In this document: one piece after another, positions 49,538 to 61,409 of the stretch | Numbering within the stretch: position 1 is the stretch's first letter | Layout of the letters: each line of letters begins with the position of its first letter | NCBI GenBank assembly: GCA_033297075.1 | Contig: MU858140.1 | Location: 1 to 64,000 of the forward strand | DNA: 64,000 bases | Source of the DNA: Rhypophila decipiens | Taxonomy: Eukaryota; Ascomycota; Sordariomycetes; Sordariales; Naviculisporaceae | Direction of reading: 5' to 3' | Program-made: the position numbers and the translations under genes | Notes under the pieces: generated by a model | The model's input: only the letters and a program-made list of their open reading frames with translations | Databases searched by the model: none | Told to the model about the DNA's origin: nothing

Positions 49538-50610
49538 ATGGCGGCGTCCTCGAGGATGGTGGGCCGGCGAGCCCAGGATATCTTCTCGCAAGACATCGCT
49601 CCAACGGTGACGAGGTTTAATACACGGCTGCAAACAGGGCGTCAGTTTTCAGCGACCGCGACTGCACTAGCCATGAACAGAAGACAGCAAAGGGAGAGCA
49701 ACCGCGCACTGTCACCGAGGGTTGCCTCTCAGAGGCAGAATGAGCAGATGGGGGGTTTCTCAGCTAGCAAAATTCCCATGTTTCTTCCAGGTAGGAATCT
49801 CGAGCAACTTCTTTTTTTCTTTCTTCTTTACGAGACCTGCGAGACAATAAAGTCATATAAATCAGTGCGCGCCCAGTGAACCACACATATAACATCAGAT
49901 GCTGACCTGAAACCTCCCAACCAGGGACCTTCATCCTTCCACTGGCCTCGAAACTGCCCCGAGAGCCATCAGTCCTCTATCCCTTCCTCAAGGCCTACAT
50001 TAAAACCCGCTTCACAGACACAGCAGCCACCTACCTCGCCAAATTCGCCTCCATGAAGTCCTTCTTCTCCCGCCCGACCTACAAGCTCAAGAACAGCTCC
50101 GTCGTGGCAACCGCCAAAGGCCTGCACCGGTCCATGTCCGAGGCCCTCGCCAGCGGCGACAAGACCACCATCCGCAAGGTCTGCGCCGACAGAATGGCCG
50201 ACACCTTGATCGCCACCATCGACGCCCGCCCCGCCGGTAAGCGCTACGCCTGGGAGCTGGTCAAGTACACGCACAAGCTGCGCTACCCGAGAATCATGTC
50301 CCAAAAGATAGCCAAGATCGACCAGTCCCGCGACTCGCCCATGATCCGCCAGGTCGTGGTCAGGATATGCAGCAGGCAGCGGAGGGTCGAGCTCGACAAG
50401 AACGGCGAGGTGGTCCCCGGCAGCGAGAGGGAGGTCGACCTCGTGGAGAACATTGCCATGTCGGCGGTGATTAATCCGCAGACGTGGAAGCAGGACGAGT
50501 GGAGGATTATTGGGACTGCCAAAGATACCACGCCCGATTCGTGGGATGCTGAGGTCAACCTGATGAAGCAAGTTGAGGCTTTGGAGGTTACTAAGCACAA
50601 GATCTTATAG
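49538..50610 (+). CDS. Mitochondrial ribosomal protein mL45 / Mba1-like (Tim44 domain)
   Basis: 312 residues from exons 49538-49790 and 49925-50610. The first 60 residues are rich in Arg, Ser and Ala with few acids (MAASSRMVGRRAQDIF...), as expected for a mitochondrial targeting sequence. The Tim44-like fold follows: PLASKLPREPSVLYPFLKAYIKTRFTD, KSFFSRPTYKLKNSSVVATAKGLHRSMSEALASGD, RPAGKRYAWELVKYTHKLRYPRIMS and QVVVRICSRQRRVELDKNGEVV. Mba1/mL45 proteins sit by the exit tunnel of the mitoribosome and help insert nascent chains into the inner membrane. Length and domain order agree with fungal members. Confidence 0.85.
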
Positions 50611-51015
50611 AGGAGGTTCGTTCGTCTGGTGGATATATGTGCGAGAGTTGGACTTGATGTATTATACTTGCCTTGGGGGGTAGAGGGCGACATTTCTGTG
50701 CAAGTTGGGCGCCTGTATAGTGGTTTTACTTGTGTACAAAACTGTATATCAACACAACAAACCTACCTAGTTACATAAGGACGGGCATGAACAATTACAT
50801 GTGTGATGAGGCTGTTACATGGAGAGTGTGGTGAAAAACTGTATAAAGGTGGTAGTAGTAGTGAAATGAACAACAGAGGTTGTTAATTAGGTACGGTAGG
50901 TTCCTATAATTCTTCTGATATCGGGTTGAGTAGTTGAGAGGTGATTAGGCTGCTTGATCGGAATACTCCTTTTGACACCCCTCCCCCCCCCCCCCTCTTC
51001 CGATGTGCAGCCATC

Positions 51016-51204
51016 TTCGAAACGCCGCCGCTAAAACCACCGTATGGCCTTCTATCTAGGCATTTATTCGAGCCACTCAAGGCTTTTATTCGAGCCAGTT
51101 AAGACATTTATTCTAGCTAGGCGAGGTATTTATTCGAGTTATTCAAGGCTCAAGGGATTTATTAAAGCTAGTCCAGACGGTGGTTCTAGCGACGGCGCTT
51201 CGAA
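51016..51204. mobile_element. MITE-like foldback element with 35-bp terminal inverted repeats
   Basis: The left end (51016-51050) begins TTCGAAACGCCGCCGCTAAA; the right end (51170-51204, read as reverse complement) begins TTCGAAGCGCCGTCGCTAGA. Over 35 bp they match at 30 positions. Weaker similarity (CGATGT) continues a few bases outside both arms, so the true ends may lie farther out. The interior is noncoding and holds four 22-bp tandem repeats. Small size, inverted ends and intergenic location fit a nonautonomous element; target-site duplication was not identified. Confidence 0.55.
51061..51148 (+). repeat. Four tandem 22-bp repeats, TTTATTCGAGCC-type
   Basis: Units at 51061-51082, 51083-51104, 51105-51126 and 51127-51148 share (C/T)(A/T)TTTATTC(G/T)AG followed by a variable half. 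A decayed fifth unit follows. They fill the centre of the foldback element. Confidence 0.85.
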
Positions 51205-51844
51205 ACTGTCCACCGTACATCGAAATATATCTTTATCTTTAGTAGAACGTTTCGACTTTCGTACTTCGATGAAGAAGATATTGCAAGTCTGTCCACTTCG
51301 ACCGTTGGATCTATGAATGGCCACCCGTGGAGGTGACGCAGGATCCTGTGGGCGAGGGTCTTGAACTAACGTGGCCGATATACATACCGGTATGCCTCCT
51401 TGGGCGTTGAGCAGATTCAAGCCCCCCTCCCTGCCCCCGAGAGTCGTATTTGGGGCTTATTTTGAGGAGCAGGTCAACAGATTGAAAAGTTTTGTAACAG
51501 GTTGTGAATTTACTTTACTATCAAGAAATTATCAGGGACAAGGTATATGGCAAAATGGGGATAGAAGGAACGTGCTAAAAGTCTGGTGTTGCTAAAGCTT
51601 TGATTATGTTCAAGACGCAGATGGATACCTATTGTATGATACCATTATTCGTCATTTACCTGCCTCATTATAAGCCTCCTTGATGTAGGATATCCATATT
51701 GCTCACTGTCCCACGTGCTAGAAGAAAAGACAAACCAATAAATCCTGCCAAAAGTGACCGATACAACAGCCCACGTCCCCGATAGTTTTCTCCATACACA
51801 CCATGACCTTCAAACCGCCAGAGTAGAGTCAGGTGCCAAGGTAG

Positions 51845-54499
51845 TTAGACAAATTTCCCAGCGCTCTTCTTGACATCGGGAGATACATCCGAGCCAGGCT
51901 CGTCCCCATCGACTCCCTGTCCATCCCGGACAAGCTCCTGCTCGACAGGACCCGGACGATCAAGGGCATCGAACCTCCTCCCCTTGACCCGGGAAATGGT
52001 ATACTGCACCGTAAGTCGGACAGCCAGGGCTCCAAAGCCCCAGAGCAGACCACCCACAGGGGCAGCCACAAAGGCACCGAATGCGGCCCATCCCTCCTGG
52101 TAAAGACCTCCCTCGAGCAGGATAAGCTTGGCTCCCTGTAGAGCATTTCCAAAGTAGATAGTACCGAAGAGGAAGACGGTAAAGATACCGCCCAGACCGC
52201 CGATGACAACCTCGAGCCCGCGCCACCAGTAGCACCGATCCGACAGGCCAATGACCAGCACGGGGATGGTAGCCGCCGAGACGAGGTCCGAGATGAGGAA
52301 GATCTGCAGCACACTAGGCGCTTGAATGGCAATGACGACGACCGGGATGATGAGCAGCACCACGCCGAGCCGGATCCACCAGATGTTGAGCTTGTTGCGG
52401 AACAGGTCGTTCGAGGCCGAAGAAACCATGGCGGACTGGAAAGAGTCAAACGCGGCGGTGCTCAGCGTGACAGACATGAGCAGGACGATACCAACGACCC
52501 ACGAAGGGAGCTGCTCCAGGAGGACGAAGAAAGCGATGGCTCCTGGGACGGGGTTCTCGGGATCGCTGCCTGGCCAGAGACCAGCCCATGCTGCAATGAG
52601 ACCGGTGCATCCTACCATGGTGATGATGACGAGGATTGTGCCCGAGGCCACCGAGATGCCGATCCAGAGGTCCCTGTCTGTCTTGGAGGCGAATGTTCGC
52701 AGCCAGAAGCTCGACAGGAAGAAGTCGTTTGTCAGGATAGCCACGGGCAAGATGTAGAGGAGTTGCCAGCCAAGAAGGCTGGGCTCGGTCAAGCCAGATG
52801 GGCCGATCAGACTGGTATCGATCTTTGTCTCGACACCGATAGCGATGGTGGCGATGATTATGAGGCCGACGACCATGGCTCCTTGTACATTGTCGGTGAT
52901 GAAAGAGATTCGAAATCCTCCGAGTGCTGTGGTTGACATGATATGTTAGCATGCCGGATCCTCAAAGGTACATCAATCCAACCGGGAGGGCCTACAAGTA
53001 TAAATCGTAGTGACTACGCACTCCACAATTATAACTGGCAGGCCGTCCAACCCAGTGAGGGCATTCACTACCTGTCCCACGGCAGACAACTCGGCAACCA
53101 TGTACAGAAACAGCGTAGCCAGCGTCATGAAACCCAGATACATGGCAGCTACCACACCATAGCGCTGTCTCGTCCATTCCGTGAGGACGAACCCCTCGGG
53201 ACACTTGCGGCGAATGATAGGTCCCAAGGAAGCAAAGACGAACAATGGCAAAGCGGAAGCCAGAGCGTAGATGATGACACCCTGAACACCGGCAAGTGTG
53301 GCCAGTTCAGGGTAGGTGAAGAGCATGCCGGATCCGAGAGCTATATTTAAAGAACAAGATCAATCATGTTAAAATTCAGACATCTCACAAAAAAGGGGGG
53401 GACGAGAGGGAGGGGAGGAAGGGGCAATGTTTTCGATGATCGGAGCGGCAGCACGTTTCCCACGCAAGCATTAACTTGATCGAGTAATTACGGTACAATC
53501 TCAGCTTCGTCTTCACAAGAGTCTCGCCAGGATCTCCCTCCTGTCCTGAGTGAAGGAGGGTTGGATCCAGCGAGCCTCTCGTTAGAGTCGGCGCCCGTAG
53601 TGAGCCGCAGTTAGTTCATTCATCGGCTCCTCTCGCCTCGAAGGATGGAGTCCGCCCTGAAGATGACTTATATCACCCCGAAGGGCAGACCATCCTATGA
53701 AGAGAAGAGGGTGGCCGATGAACAAAAGACCGGACGGGTGTGTACGAACCTATGCGTGGTGACGCCCATTTCCTTCAATTTCTGTGTTCCAACATATCAA
53801 GGTGTCTGTTGGTTGGAATTGCGATGCTGGTGAACTCCAGAGGCTGACGAGAGCCTCTGGGTGTGATCGGCCAACTCGTTCTCGAGGGATCTGAACCGAT
53901 GGTTGTTCCACCTGTCACGCTGCTTGCTCTTCTCTCACGTTTCGCTGTTGCTACCGCTCTGATCTGATCCTTTTTTTTTCTCGATCGGGCATTGCACCCG
54001 TCATATTGCTGTTGTGTCATCTACTCACCAGAAGCGATAAAGTTCAGAGCGAGCGGGAAAGCTAACAGAGAGAAGAGGGGAAGAAAGAAATCACCGGTTA
54101 GTCTCCATCACCACCGAACCAAGACATACTGTGAACAACCCGCCAAGCGACCAAGAGAAAAAGGGTGAAATGAAAATTCAGATTATACCCGTCTGAGTCC
54201 TGTTGCCAGAGAGATATTCTCCCTTGGTCTGGTTTCTCATCTTCCATGCGAGGCCCGTTCCCATGACACTGCATCTCGATTGTTAGCTCAAATCACAAGT
54301 TGAGACACGATGGAATTCATAAACAAGGAAAAGAGTCGAAAAATTCTAATGTTCTTTTCTTGCTTAAGAAAGCCTGGGTGGAATGGCAGGCCCATCTCGA
54401 CCATCGACTGCCCATCGTATTCAGTTGTTATACGTACAGAAAGGCTCCATAAGTGAGATAGATGATGGCGTTGGACGCCTGGAAGGACGGTTGTCCCAT
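51845..54499 (-). CDS. Sodium:solute symporter family transporter (DUR3-like)
   Basis: 533-residue multi-pass transporter from exons 54499-54438, 54268-54189, 54061-54029 (33 bases), 53340-52996 and 52926-51845. Joined N-terminal segments read YGAFLVMGTGLAWKMRNQTKGEYLSGNRTQTG, then FPLALNFIASALGSGMLFTYPELATLAGVQG, WTRQRYGVVAAMYLGFMTLATLFLYMVAELSAVGQ and TTIYTSLGGFRISFITDN, typical of the SSS family. Later helices include SWVVGIVLLMSVTLSTAAFDSFQSA and LGGIFTVFLFGTIYFGNALQG. It is shorter than yeast Dur3 and Aspergillus UreA (about 690-735), so urea as substrate is only a family-level guess. Intron 3 is 688 bases, exceptional for this window. Confidence 0.85.
53341..54028 (-). other. 688-bp intron of the SSS transporter
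   Basis: Donor GTGAGT after the FIAS exon and acceptor TATAG before the LGSGML exon; phase 1 is kept and the protein across the join is the expected FIASALGSGMLF. It is about ten times the usual intron size here. A 62-codon frame at 53645-53833 on the other strand shows no domain. A nested RNA cannot be excluded. Confidence 0.75.
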
Positions 54500-55913
54500 G
54501 ATGCTGTCGATGATGTTTTCAGCGAGTCTTAGTAATTTGGGGGTTAACAGTCGCTATGTCGAGCTGGCGAGTGTGGCAGTCAAAGAGGATCAACTTGTCG
54601 GCCCGTGTTAAAGTTAAGAGGCTCCTGCCGGCAGCCCAATCTTTTATAGAAATCTCGGTGAAAGATGTTCGTCACCGCTAATCTTGATCAGGGACGAGGA
54701 AGAAGGCGCCAGTCACACTAATTGAGGTCTTGAGGCCAAAAGAATTTTTTAATCACCTCCCGCCAAGTTGGTGGTGAGTAAGTCGAAGACCAGAAGAAGT
54801 CAAGTACATGCTTTCCTTTTTCCCTTCTTCTGACAATGATTCGCCATTCCCTCCATTCTTTGATCCACAAGACAGTTCTAGGTGCAGAAAACCTTAGCTA
54901 AGTCTGCGGGGGGCTCCTCCACATCACCTGCTCTTGGCAACTCCGGGCGCGGGATGATGAACTGCCGTCCACTGCCCGCCAGACCGATACTACCCGGAGA
55001 TGTTTGAATCGCTCTGCACTTCAAGCCAAGGGAACTCAACTACGTAATTGTCCACACCACCACGCAAAACCCACGATATTCACCCCAAACGCCACAACAT
55101 GGGATTGGTTGCTCATCAAGAAGGGAAACATACGGATACAATAGAAAGAAAATGTGTGACTATCAATTCTCAATACAAGTCTCTTCAAGGCCAAAAGGGT
55201 GGTATCAAACGAGGTAATTAGGTGTTGCAGCTACATACCGGTGATTGTGCCCATTGTCAAGAGTTGCCCATTGGCAATGATACATCCCCATCCCATAACC
55301 TTCCCTGAAATGATACCTCCTCTGTGCCCTCCCTTCGTTTCGTCGCGTTGCCAAATTAAACGATATCCCAGAAGGAAAAGTAGACTGCTTGATGTACACG
55401 AGTAATAAACATAAACAAAAGACGTCTCCAGACCATGGTATCTCTGTGAATGTCAAAAAGGCTGCCAAACTAGATGAACAAATCCTGATTGATGCCTCAC
55501 TAGAGCATCTTGTTTTGCCACAAGGTGTGCAATTCTAAACAATCAATCGACTCTGATGAGTCAAGTACAGAAAGTAGAGAATGCCAAAACCTTTGTTACT
55601 AAGAACCAAGAAAGTTCGTTTCACAAGACTTCTTTTATCATGTTGTATAGAGACAAGCAAGATAAGAGGAATCTAGGCAGACAAGTGGAGAATGAAAGAT
55701 GGAAAGAGAACATGAGTATATAACAGCATTGACTTATCTTCAAGTCCGAAGAACGTGATGGAGAGGTGGTGTGAGGTTGCGTCAAGTTGAAAGGATGATT
55801 TCCGCATCTCTCCTTAGTCGGGATTGGACTTCCAAGACAAAGCGTCGGGGAGTTGCTTGAGAAGGATGTCGACTAGAGAGAAGCAAACCCGCGTTTGCAT
55901 GGGAAGGAAGCAT
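54500..55913. other. Intergenic region between SSS transporter and RRM gene
   Basis: Transporter promoter (right of 54499) and the 3' end of the RRM protein gene. No gene seen. Confidence 0.5.
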
Positions 55914-58900
55914 CTACTTGTCGCTCTCAGACTGGTTTGTTCTACTGCCAGGACGGCCAAGCTTGTTGTCCGGACGAGCCATGTCGTTGGCGTGGGAGCC
56001 AATTCTGTCACCTGAGTGAGAAGGTCTTCTGCCACCTGGATGGCCTGCCAAATTAGCTGCAGAGCCGGGACGGCGGCCTGGGTGACCGGTACCAATTCCG
56101 CTGCCCGAGGGGCCCAAGCCACTGCCCAAATGCGCCGGACCACTACCCGGATGGCTGGGATGGCCGATACCAGCACCCGACTGACCCATGGTGCTTCCCT
56201 GGTAGCTGGTAGAGCTGACCGGATAACCGAATCCCGGTTGGCCGATATCAGTACCCGACTGACCAATGTTACTTCCCTGGTGACTGGAAGAGCTGACTGG
56301 GTGACCGAATCCCGGCTGGACAATGCCAGCACCCGATTGACCCATCATGCTTCCCTGATGACCGGTAGAGCTGACCGGATGACCGAATCCCGGGTGGCCG
56401 AACCCCGCATGACCGAACCCACTGCCGAGCTGGCCCATGCCGCTAGAGCGAACAGGAGACTCCAAACCAGAAGTCGGTGGGACTCCGTGGGTAGGAGATG
56501 TGTTGTAGGTCGTCAGGTACCCATAGGTCATACCTCCATTCTGATCTGGCATGGCATAGAGGTTGGCGGTAGGCCAGAAAGAACCACCAGCATAAAATGG
56601 GTTCATTCCGGAGCTGAACCCAGGAGGAGTGCTCGGAACATTGCCGCCAAAAACACCAGGGCCGCCTTGCATATGCTGACCATCATATCCAGGAGGCGAG
56701 TAGGCTGGTGGAAGCCCGTAGTACATCATGCCAGGATGCATCGGAGAAGGCGCTCCGCCATGATGTCTGAAAGCCAAGGGTGAGATGGCCTGGGTAGCTC
56801 CCGGAGGGTGCATTTGGTGGGATCGAGGTGTCTCGGGAGCCTGTGCCCCGGCCTGAGCGGGGACAGAAGTTCCGTGATAGCCTCCTCCCGGCATCTCTTG
56901 AGCATTGAGACTGCCGTGGCTGCGGGGACTCGCAAGACGGTTACGGTCAACCACTCTTGTCTCCAGTTGGTTCATTGACTGAACACGCTTCGGGGTCCGC
57001 GGTGGCTTGACCTCCTTGCGTTGAACTCTCAGAGTGCTGTTCTCATCGTCGTCGCATATCTTGGTGTTATCCTTGATTGATATGTCAGCGTCTGGAATCA
57101 TGTTGAGATACAGGAATATCCACATACCAGTTTAGCGATTGCAATGTCTGGGACATCAAGTCTGGTAAACTCGACAAAAGCGAAGACGCGATCTTTGCCT
57201 AGAGGGGAGTTCGGTTGGTTGACTGCTTTTCCAGATAGCTTCTTCACTCGGGAGAGTGCCTTACCGCCTTCCGAGGTGCGTCGAATGATTTCAACGCTGA
57301 CAACCTCGCCAGCAGCGCCGAAGTAACGGGCAACCTCATCCTGCTCGATATCCGAAGGGAGACCAGCAACGTAGACCGAGCGACGATCGGTGTCGTACTG
57401 CTTCAGAAAGGCTTCGTCCCCTGTCGAGCGCGTCACCTGTGCTCTCTTTCTGGCGTCATATGGCTCGACCGCGTATCCCAAGTTTTGACGGGTCATCTGT
57501 AAAGAGAGATCGGGTCAGTGCTCGGTATCTTGGAGATGTACGTGGATGCAACAATAACATACAACAACGGCGTCCCGCGTAGGGTCGAACTTTGCATATT
57601 CGACAAGCACGGATGGCGGTAGCTTCATTGTCTTCCGGGCCTGTTCGTCAAGCCGCTCACAAGCTGAGAGAGCGCCGTAGTTCTCCATGACCTCACGGGC
57701 CTCGTCGACAGTGATGATCATGCGATTTCGCTTGTAGATAATGAAAGACCCTGCTTGAGTTAGCATCTTGTTACTGACATCTATACAAAGATGCGACTCA
57801 CGATTGGCCTTGACCATCTCAGTTCGGCACGGGCGACCCAGTATCATGGTTCCTTTGCCATCCTCCATGGCTCTGACGGCGTCTTCATCTTTCTGTGAGA
57901 CTGTCAGTGTCTGGCGCTTGATACAGGAGCATAGCCAATACTTACAGTATACTGGCAGAAGGCGAAGGGCATATTATTATTGTCGCGACGGATCTTGACA
58001 AAAACAGTTCCAAAGGCGCAGAAGGCGCGGGTCACAGCAGCTTCAAGAGCTAGGTCATCCTCAGGCTCGGGAAGACTGAGGTTAACGTGGTCAGAATGTT
58101 AGCAGGAGTTTTGTGGCACTACAAAGTGGAAGTTGGAACACTTACTTGGCAACGAATACACATGCGGTAGGAGGGTAGAGACCCTGAGCATCAACATCAC
58201 CAGTCTGCTGATGACCGAAGACATTGGACTGCGGAGCCGTGAATGTGAGCGGCGCAGGAGTGGGGTGAACAACATCAGCGCCAATTGTGGCAGCGCGGCG
58301 GGCGAGTCGGCGTTCACCAATGGTCTTGGTAGGCGAAAGAGTTGATGCGGCCTCGGCTGAGATGGTCTCGGTTTCGTCCTTGAACGTAACCGAGCGAGAA
58401 GGGCGAATGGTTGGTCTGGCACTGCTGGTAGGCATCTGCGTCGTGCCTGCGGTCTGGGAACGAGTGGCCGAGAGCTGTAAACGCTGTGCGAATGCGGACA
58501 AGGGACCAGATTTGGACGATGAGGCTGGTGAGAAGACATCGTCAGAATGATCGTTCTCGCTGTCACTGGCCTCCTCGTCGATTCGAGGAAGGCGAGTCCC
58601 AAGCTCACCAACTGGGGTAGTCTTGGACGCATCCTCGTCAGACTCCTCGCATTCCTCGTCAGACTCTTCGTCCTCCGAAGAGGACTCATCGTCGTCACTG
58701 GCATTATCGGCAGCCCGTGGGAAAGCACGTGTGAGGGCCGGCAGAGGTCTTCTGAAACTAAAGATAAGGTCAGGAAACGATTGCTTCATCAAAACCGATA
58801 TCGAGACTTACAGTTGCGACGGAGGCGGGGTGAATTCGCCAGCGTCAAGACGGACACCACCTGTGGATCATGTTAGCATTCAGAACATGTGGAACTTGTA

Positions 58901-59230
58901 GATTAACAGAGGATGCATGGGGAGGTGGAATTGGGTAGGAAGCACTCAAACCAAGAAAGCTCAAGAGTCTACGAGAGCGGTCTAATTCCAGCTCGTGATA
59001 AGTAGGCAAGACACGAGAAGAACTAGAAATGTTTGGGAAGGAATGTGGGGAAGAGGAACACATAGACAAGTGCGAAGCAGTTGAAGATGATCCATTTGAT
59101 GTGTGATGAACAGGAGCAGGAGCAGAATGCGCATACCTTCAGGCGATGACTCGGTAGTCGAAGCCGCCGGGGACGACTCCGCCGAGGCCATGGCCGGCGG
59201 CGGGAAGACCGGCCTGGTTGAAGAGGCCAT
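55914..59230 (-). CDS. RNA-binding protein with three RRM-type domains
   Basis: 896 residues from eight exons: 59230-59137, 58860-58812, 58757-58146, 58075-57946, 57892-57802, 57750-57563, 57496-57128 and 57071-55914. The N-terminus is Ser/acid-rich (DDDESSSEDEESDEECEESDED). RRM1 is CVFVANLPEPEDDLALEAAV...FGTVFVKIRRD...MPFAFCQYT. A second RRM-like unit is RSFIIYKRN...VDEAREVMENYGAL. RRM3 is RSVYVAGLPSDIEQDEVARYFGAAGEVVSVEIIRR...RVFAFVEFT. The long C-terminus is Gly/Pro/His/Ser-rich and prion-like, with Met/Tyr-rich GMMYYGLPPAYSPPGYDG and three 26-residue repeats. Likely a post-transcriptional regulator of mRNA; no specific orthologue was named. The start at 59230 follows a probable 5' intron (GTGAGT donor, TTCTAAC branch) at about 59315-59380. 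Confidence 0.82.
56160..56393 (-). repeat. Three 78-bp coding repeats in the RRM protein tail
   Basis: Each unit encodes 26 residues: PGFGHPVSSTGHQGSMMGQS-type, then PGFGHPVSSSSHQGSNIGQS, then PGFGYPVSSTSYQGSTMGQS, each completed by a GAGI/GTDI ending. Unit length is a multiple of three, so copy number can change without breaking the frame. Confidence 0.9.
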
Positions 59231-61409
59231 GTCTGCCAAGGTTCGTACTTCGCTTCGAGACTGGGCCTTGGCTGGATTGTGGTTTCGGAGCGACCGTTGG
59301 CCAAGAAGAGCTACTGTTGATTGTTAGAAGCGGAACGGAAGATGCGAGAGAGTCAGATAATTGTAGGGCCACTCACCACGCTGCTTCTGCAGGCAAGTGA
59401 AAGAATGAGAATCTTGTAAGTGACAAAAATCCAAGAGAGTGGGCAGGTGGGGGAGAAGAAGCTAAAGGGGAAGAAAATTCAGGGCTTGGGTATGGATTGT
59501 TTTGTGGGAAAGTATTTTGAAGTCCTGGGAGAGAGTGTATGCGTGCGCGCAACCAGCAGGCAGCCCAGCGCGTTGTCGTCAAGGGTCTTGTGTGAAAAGA
59601 GCCTGACATAGAATGTGTAGAGGGAACTGAAAGGGCAAAAACAAGACACGGCGTGCCCGTTCGATGTAAGAGACGCGGCCAGGTGCAATATGAGATACGA
59701 GGATAGGTTCACCACACGATGAATCGTGAACCAAACCCACGAAACAAGCCCATCTTTGCCCGATGCCGGATCTGTAACAAGAGGGGTTGCGTTGCGAAGG
59801 ATGAGAGGGGAGAAATTCTGATAATAAAAAGGAAATATCATACCTGTTATCAAGAGAAATGCCGAGTTGCGGAGGCGATCTTGTGTGAGGTTGGAAGCCG
59901 ACTCAGTGAATGCTTGAGGTGATCGAGAGAAAGAGGAAGTTGAAGTTGAATTTCGAGCTGGTCAAAAAACGTGCTTGGTATCAAAAGCGCGAGGAAGACG
60001 TGTTGAGCGCGTCTTTAATGTCTGCGTGAAAACCTTGATGGCTCGTGTTTTTTTGGTTCGCTGGTCAATCCCGGGAAACTGGCATCGTGAGGAAGGTGTG
60101 GCCGGTGGTCACTGGTCGGACTGGCAACACCGAGTGCTAGTCCAGCGACCGGGAAGGTCCCCACAAGGCTGCCGCTTTTCATCTCATCTGCCCCGAGGTC
60201 TGCCAGAGAAGCAGCAAAAGGAAATTAAAAAGAATGAGGGCATGGTCAGACGGCAAAAGAAGCCGAGGGCCGTCCGATCAATCGCCAACAATGTGGAGCA
60301 GGATGCAGAGGGATTCGATGGGGGAGAACTTGACGAATGGGGGCAGCAAGATTCTAGCTTCGAATTCACAGCCTGATCAGACATTTCGATCGTAGAAAGG
60401 GACATCTTTTGGAAGCGGTTCGAGGTTGGGACCCGTGGCTTTCTGGTTGTGGCCGGAGAAGCAACCGTCCCTCCCCTTCACCGAACCAGACCAACATCTA
60501 TATTATCCGAACCAGGGAAGAGAACAATGATTTCATCATGAAAATGGTGTCACGAGTAAGTAAAAGAAAAATCTTATAGTGAGCTAAAATCCTCGTCAGA
60601 TGAAGGGAGCCGAGATCTCCTCGGGCCATCGCCGATGGCGTGGTTATAAACCACACCGGTTGATAAGAAAGCGAAAATTCTGCTAGCAAAACCTTCAACT
60701 GCCCTATATCGGAGTCGTACCTCTTGGGGGGCCTGGCAAGATGCCGAGAAGAGGAATAATATGGGATGGGAGACCAACTTTCTGAAGGAAATATCATAGG
60801 GATGGCTGGTGCTCTAGCATCCATGATGCTTTGATGCAGCATGTGAACCTGAAATGCAAAACATCTTGGGAATTTTTCATGGAACTCGATTCCAACAATT
60901 GTGAATTATCAACGATATTGACCCCGGCGTGTCCTGCGGTTACGAGGAAGGATATTGTATAAAGTGTTGATAGCTCAGGGGTATGTGCAAGATGAGAGGT
61001 CGGCTGTTGCCGTCAGACAACCGGGCCGGTTCAATACGGATACGGGCCCGGGGTACGGAAAGCAAGGGTCTTGCACGTGGAAGTGGACACTGTCTTGCCC
61101 GGCAGAACCTCATTCGCGCATGCCAAGCCAAGATCCAATCACACCAGGGGTGTGAGCTGTTGGATTTGATGACGTCCTGCAAATTTCCTCAACCGCAACG
61201 CGACCCAGACGTGCAGATATCCAGCGACAAGCCCAGACGAATTAGGTTGACCGCCAGTATAAACAATCTTTGAGTATCATGAGCGAACGATAACCAAACC
61301 AATTCCTCTCGGTCCTCCATTATTTGTGCCAACTCTAAAGATTGCTCCACCATATCACCCATCACATCACCTACCTCCGGACCCAAGTTAAAGGCCCAAT
61401 ACGCCCAGC
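59231..61409. other. Divergent intergenic region, RRM gene / CIA30
   Basis: 2.2 kb. The part next to 59230 is probably leader with at least one 5' intron. CACGTG occurs near 61075. Short frames at 59719-60405 show no domain. No gene seen. Confidence 0.5.

Larger units (their letters stand above)
50611..51844. other. Convergent intergenic region holding a MITE-like element
   Basis: Contains a poly-C tract at about 50980-50996 and the foldback element described separately at 51016-51204. No gene seen. Confidence 0.55.

Noticed and set aside
49969..50598. 209-codon minus-strand frame
   Set aside because: Antisense to the Tim44-domain exon of the mL45-like gene; no domain.
51061..51148. 22-bp repeats as a CRISPR-like array
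   Set aside because: Units are contiguous without spacers and sit within inverted ends in a eukaryotic genome.
53645..53833. 62-codon plus-strand frame inside the transporter intron
   Set aside because: Short, no domain, no promoter-like context; kept only as part of the long-intron observation.
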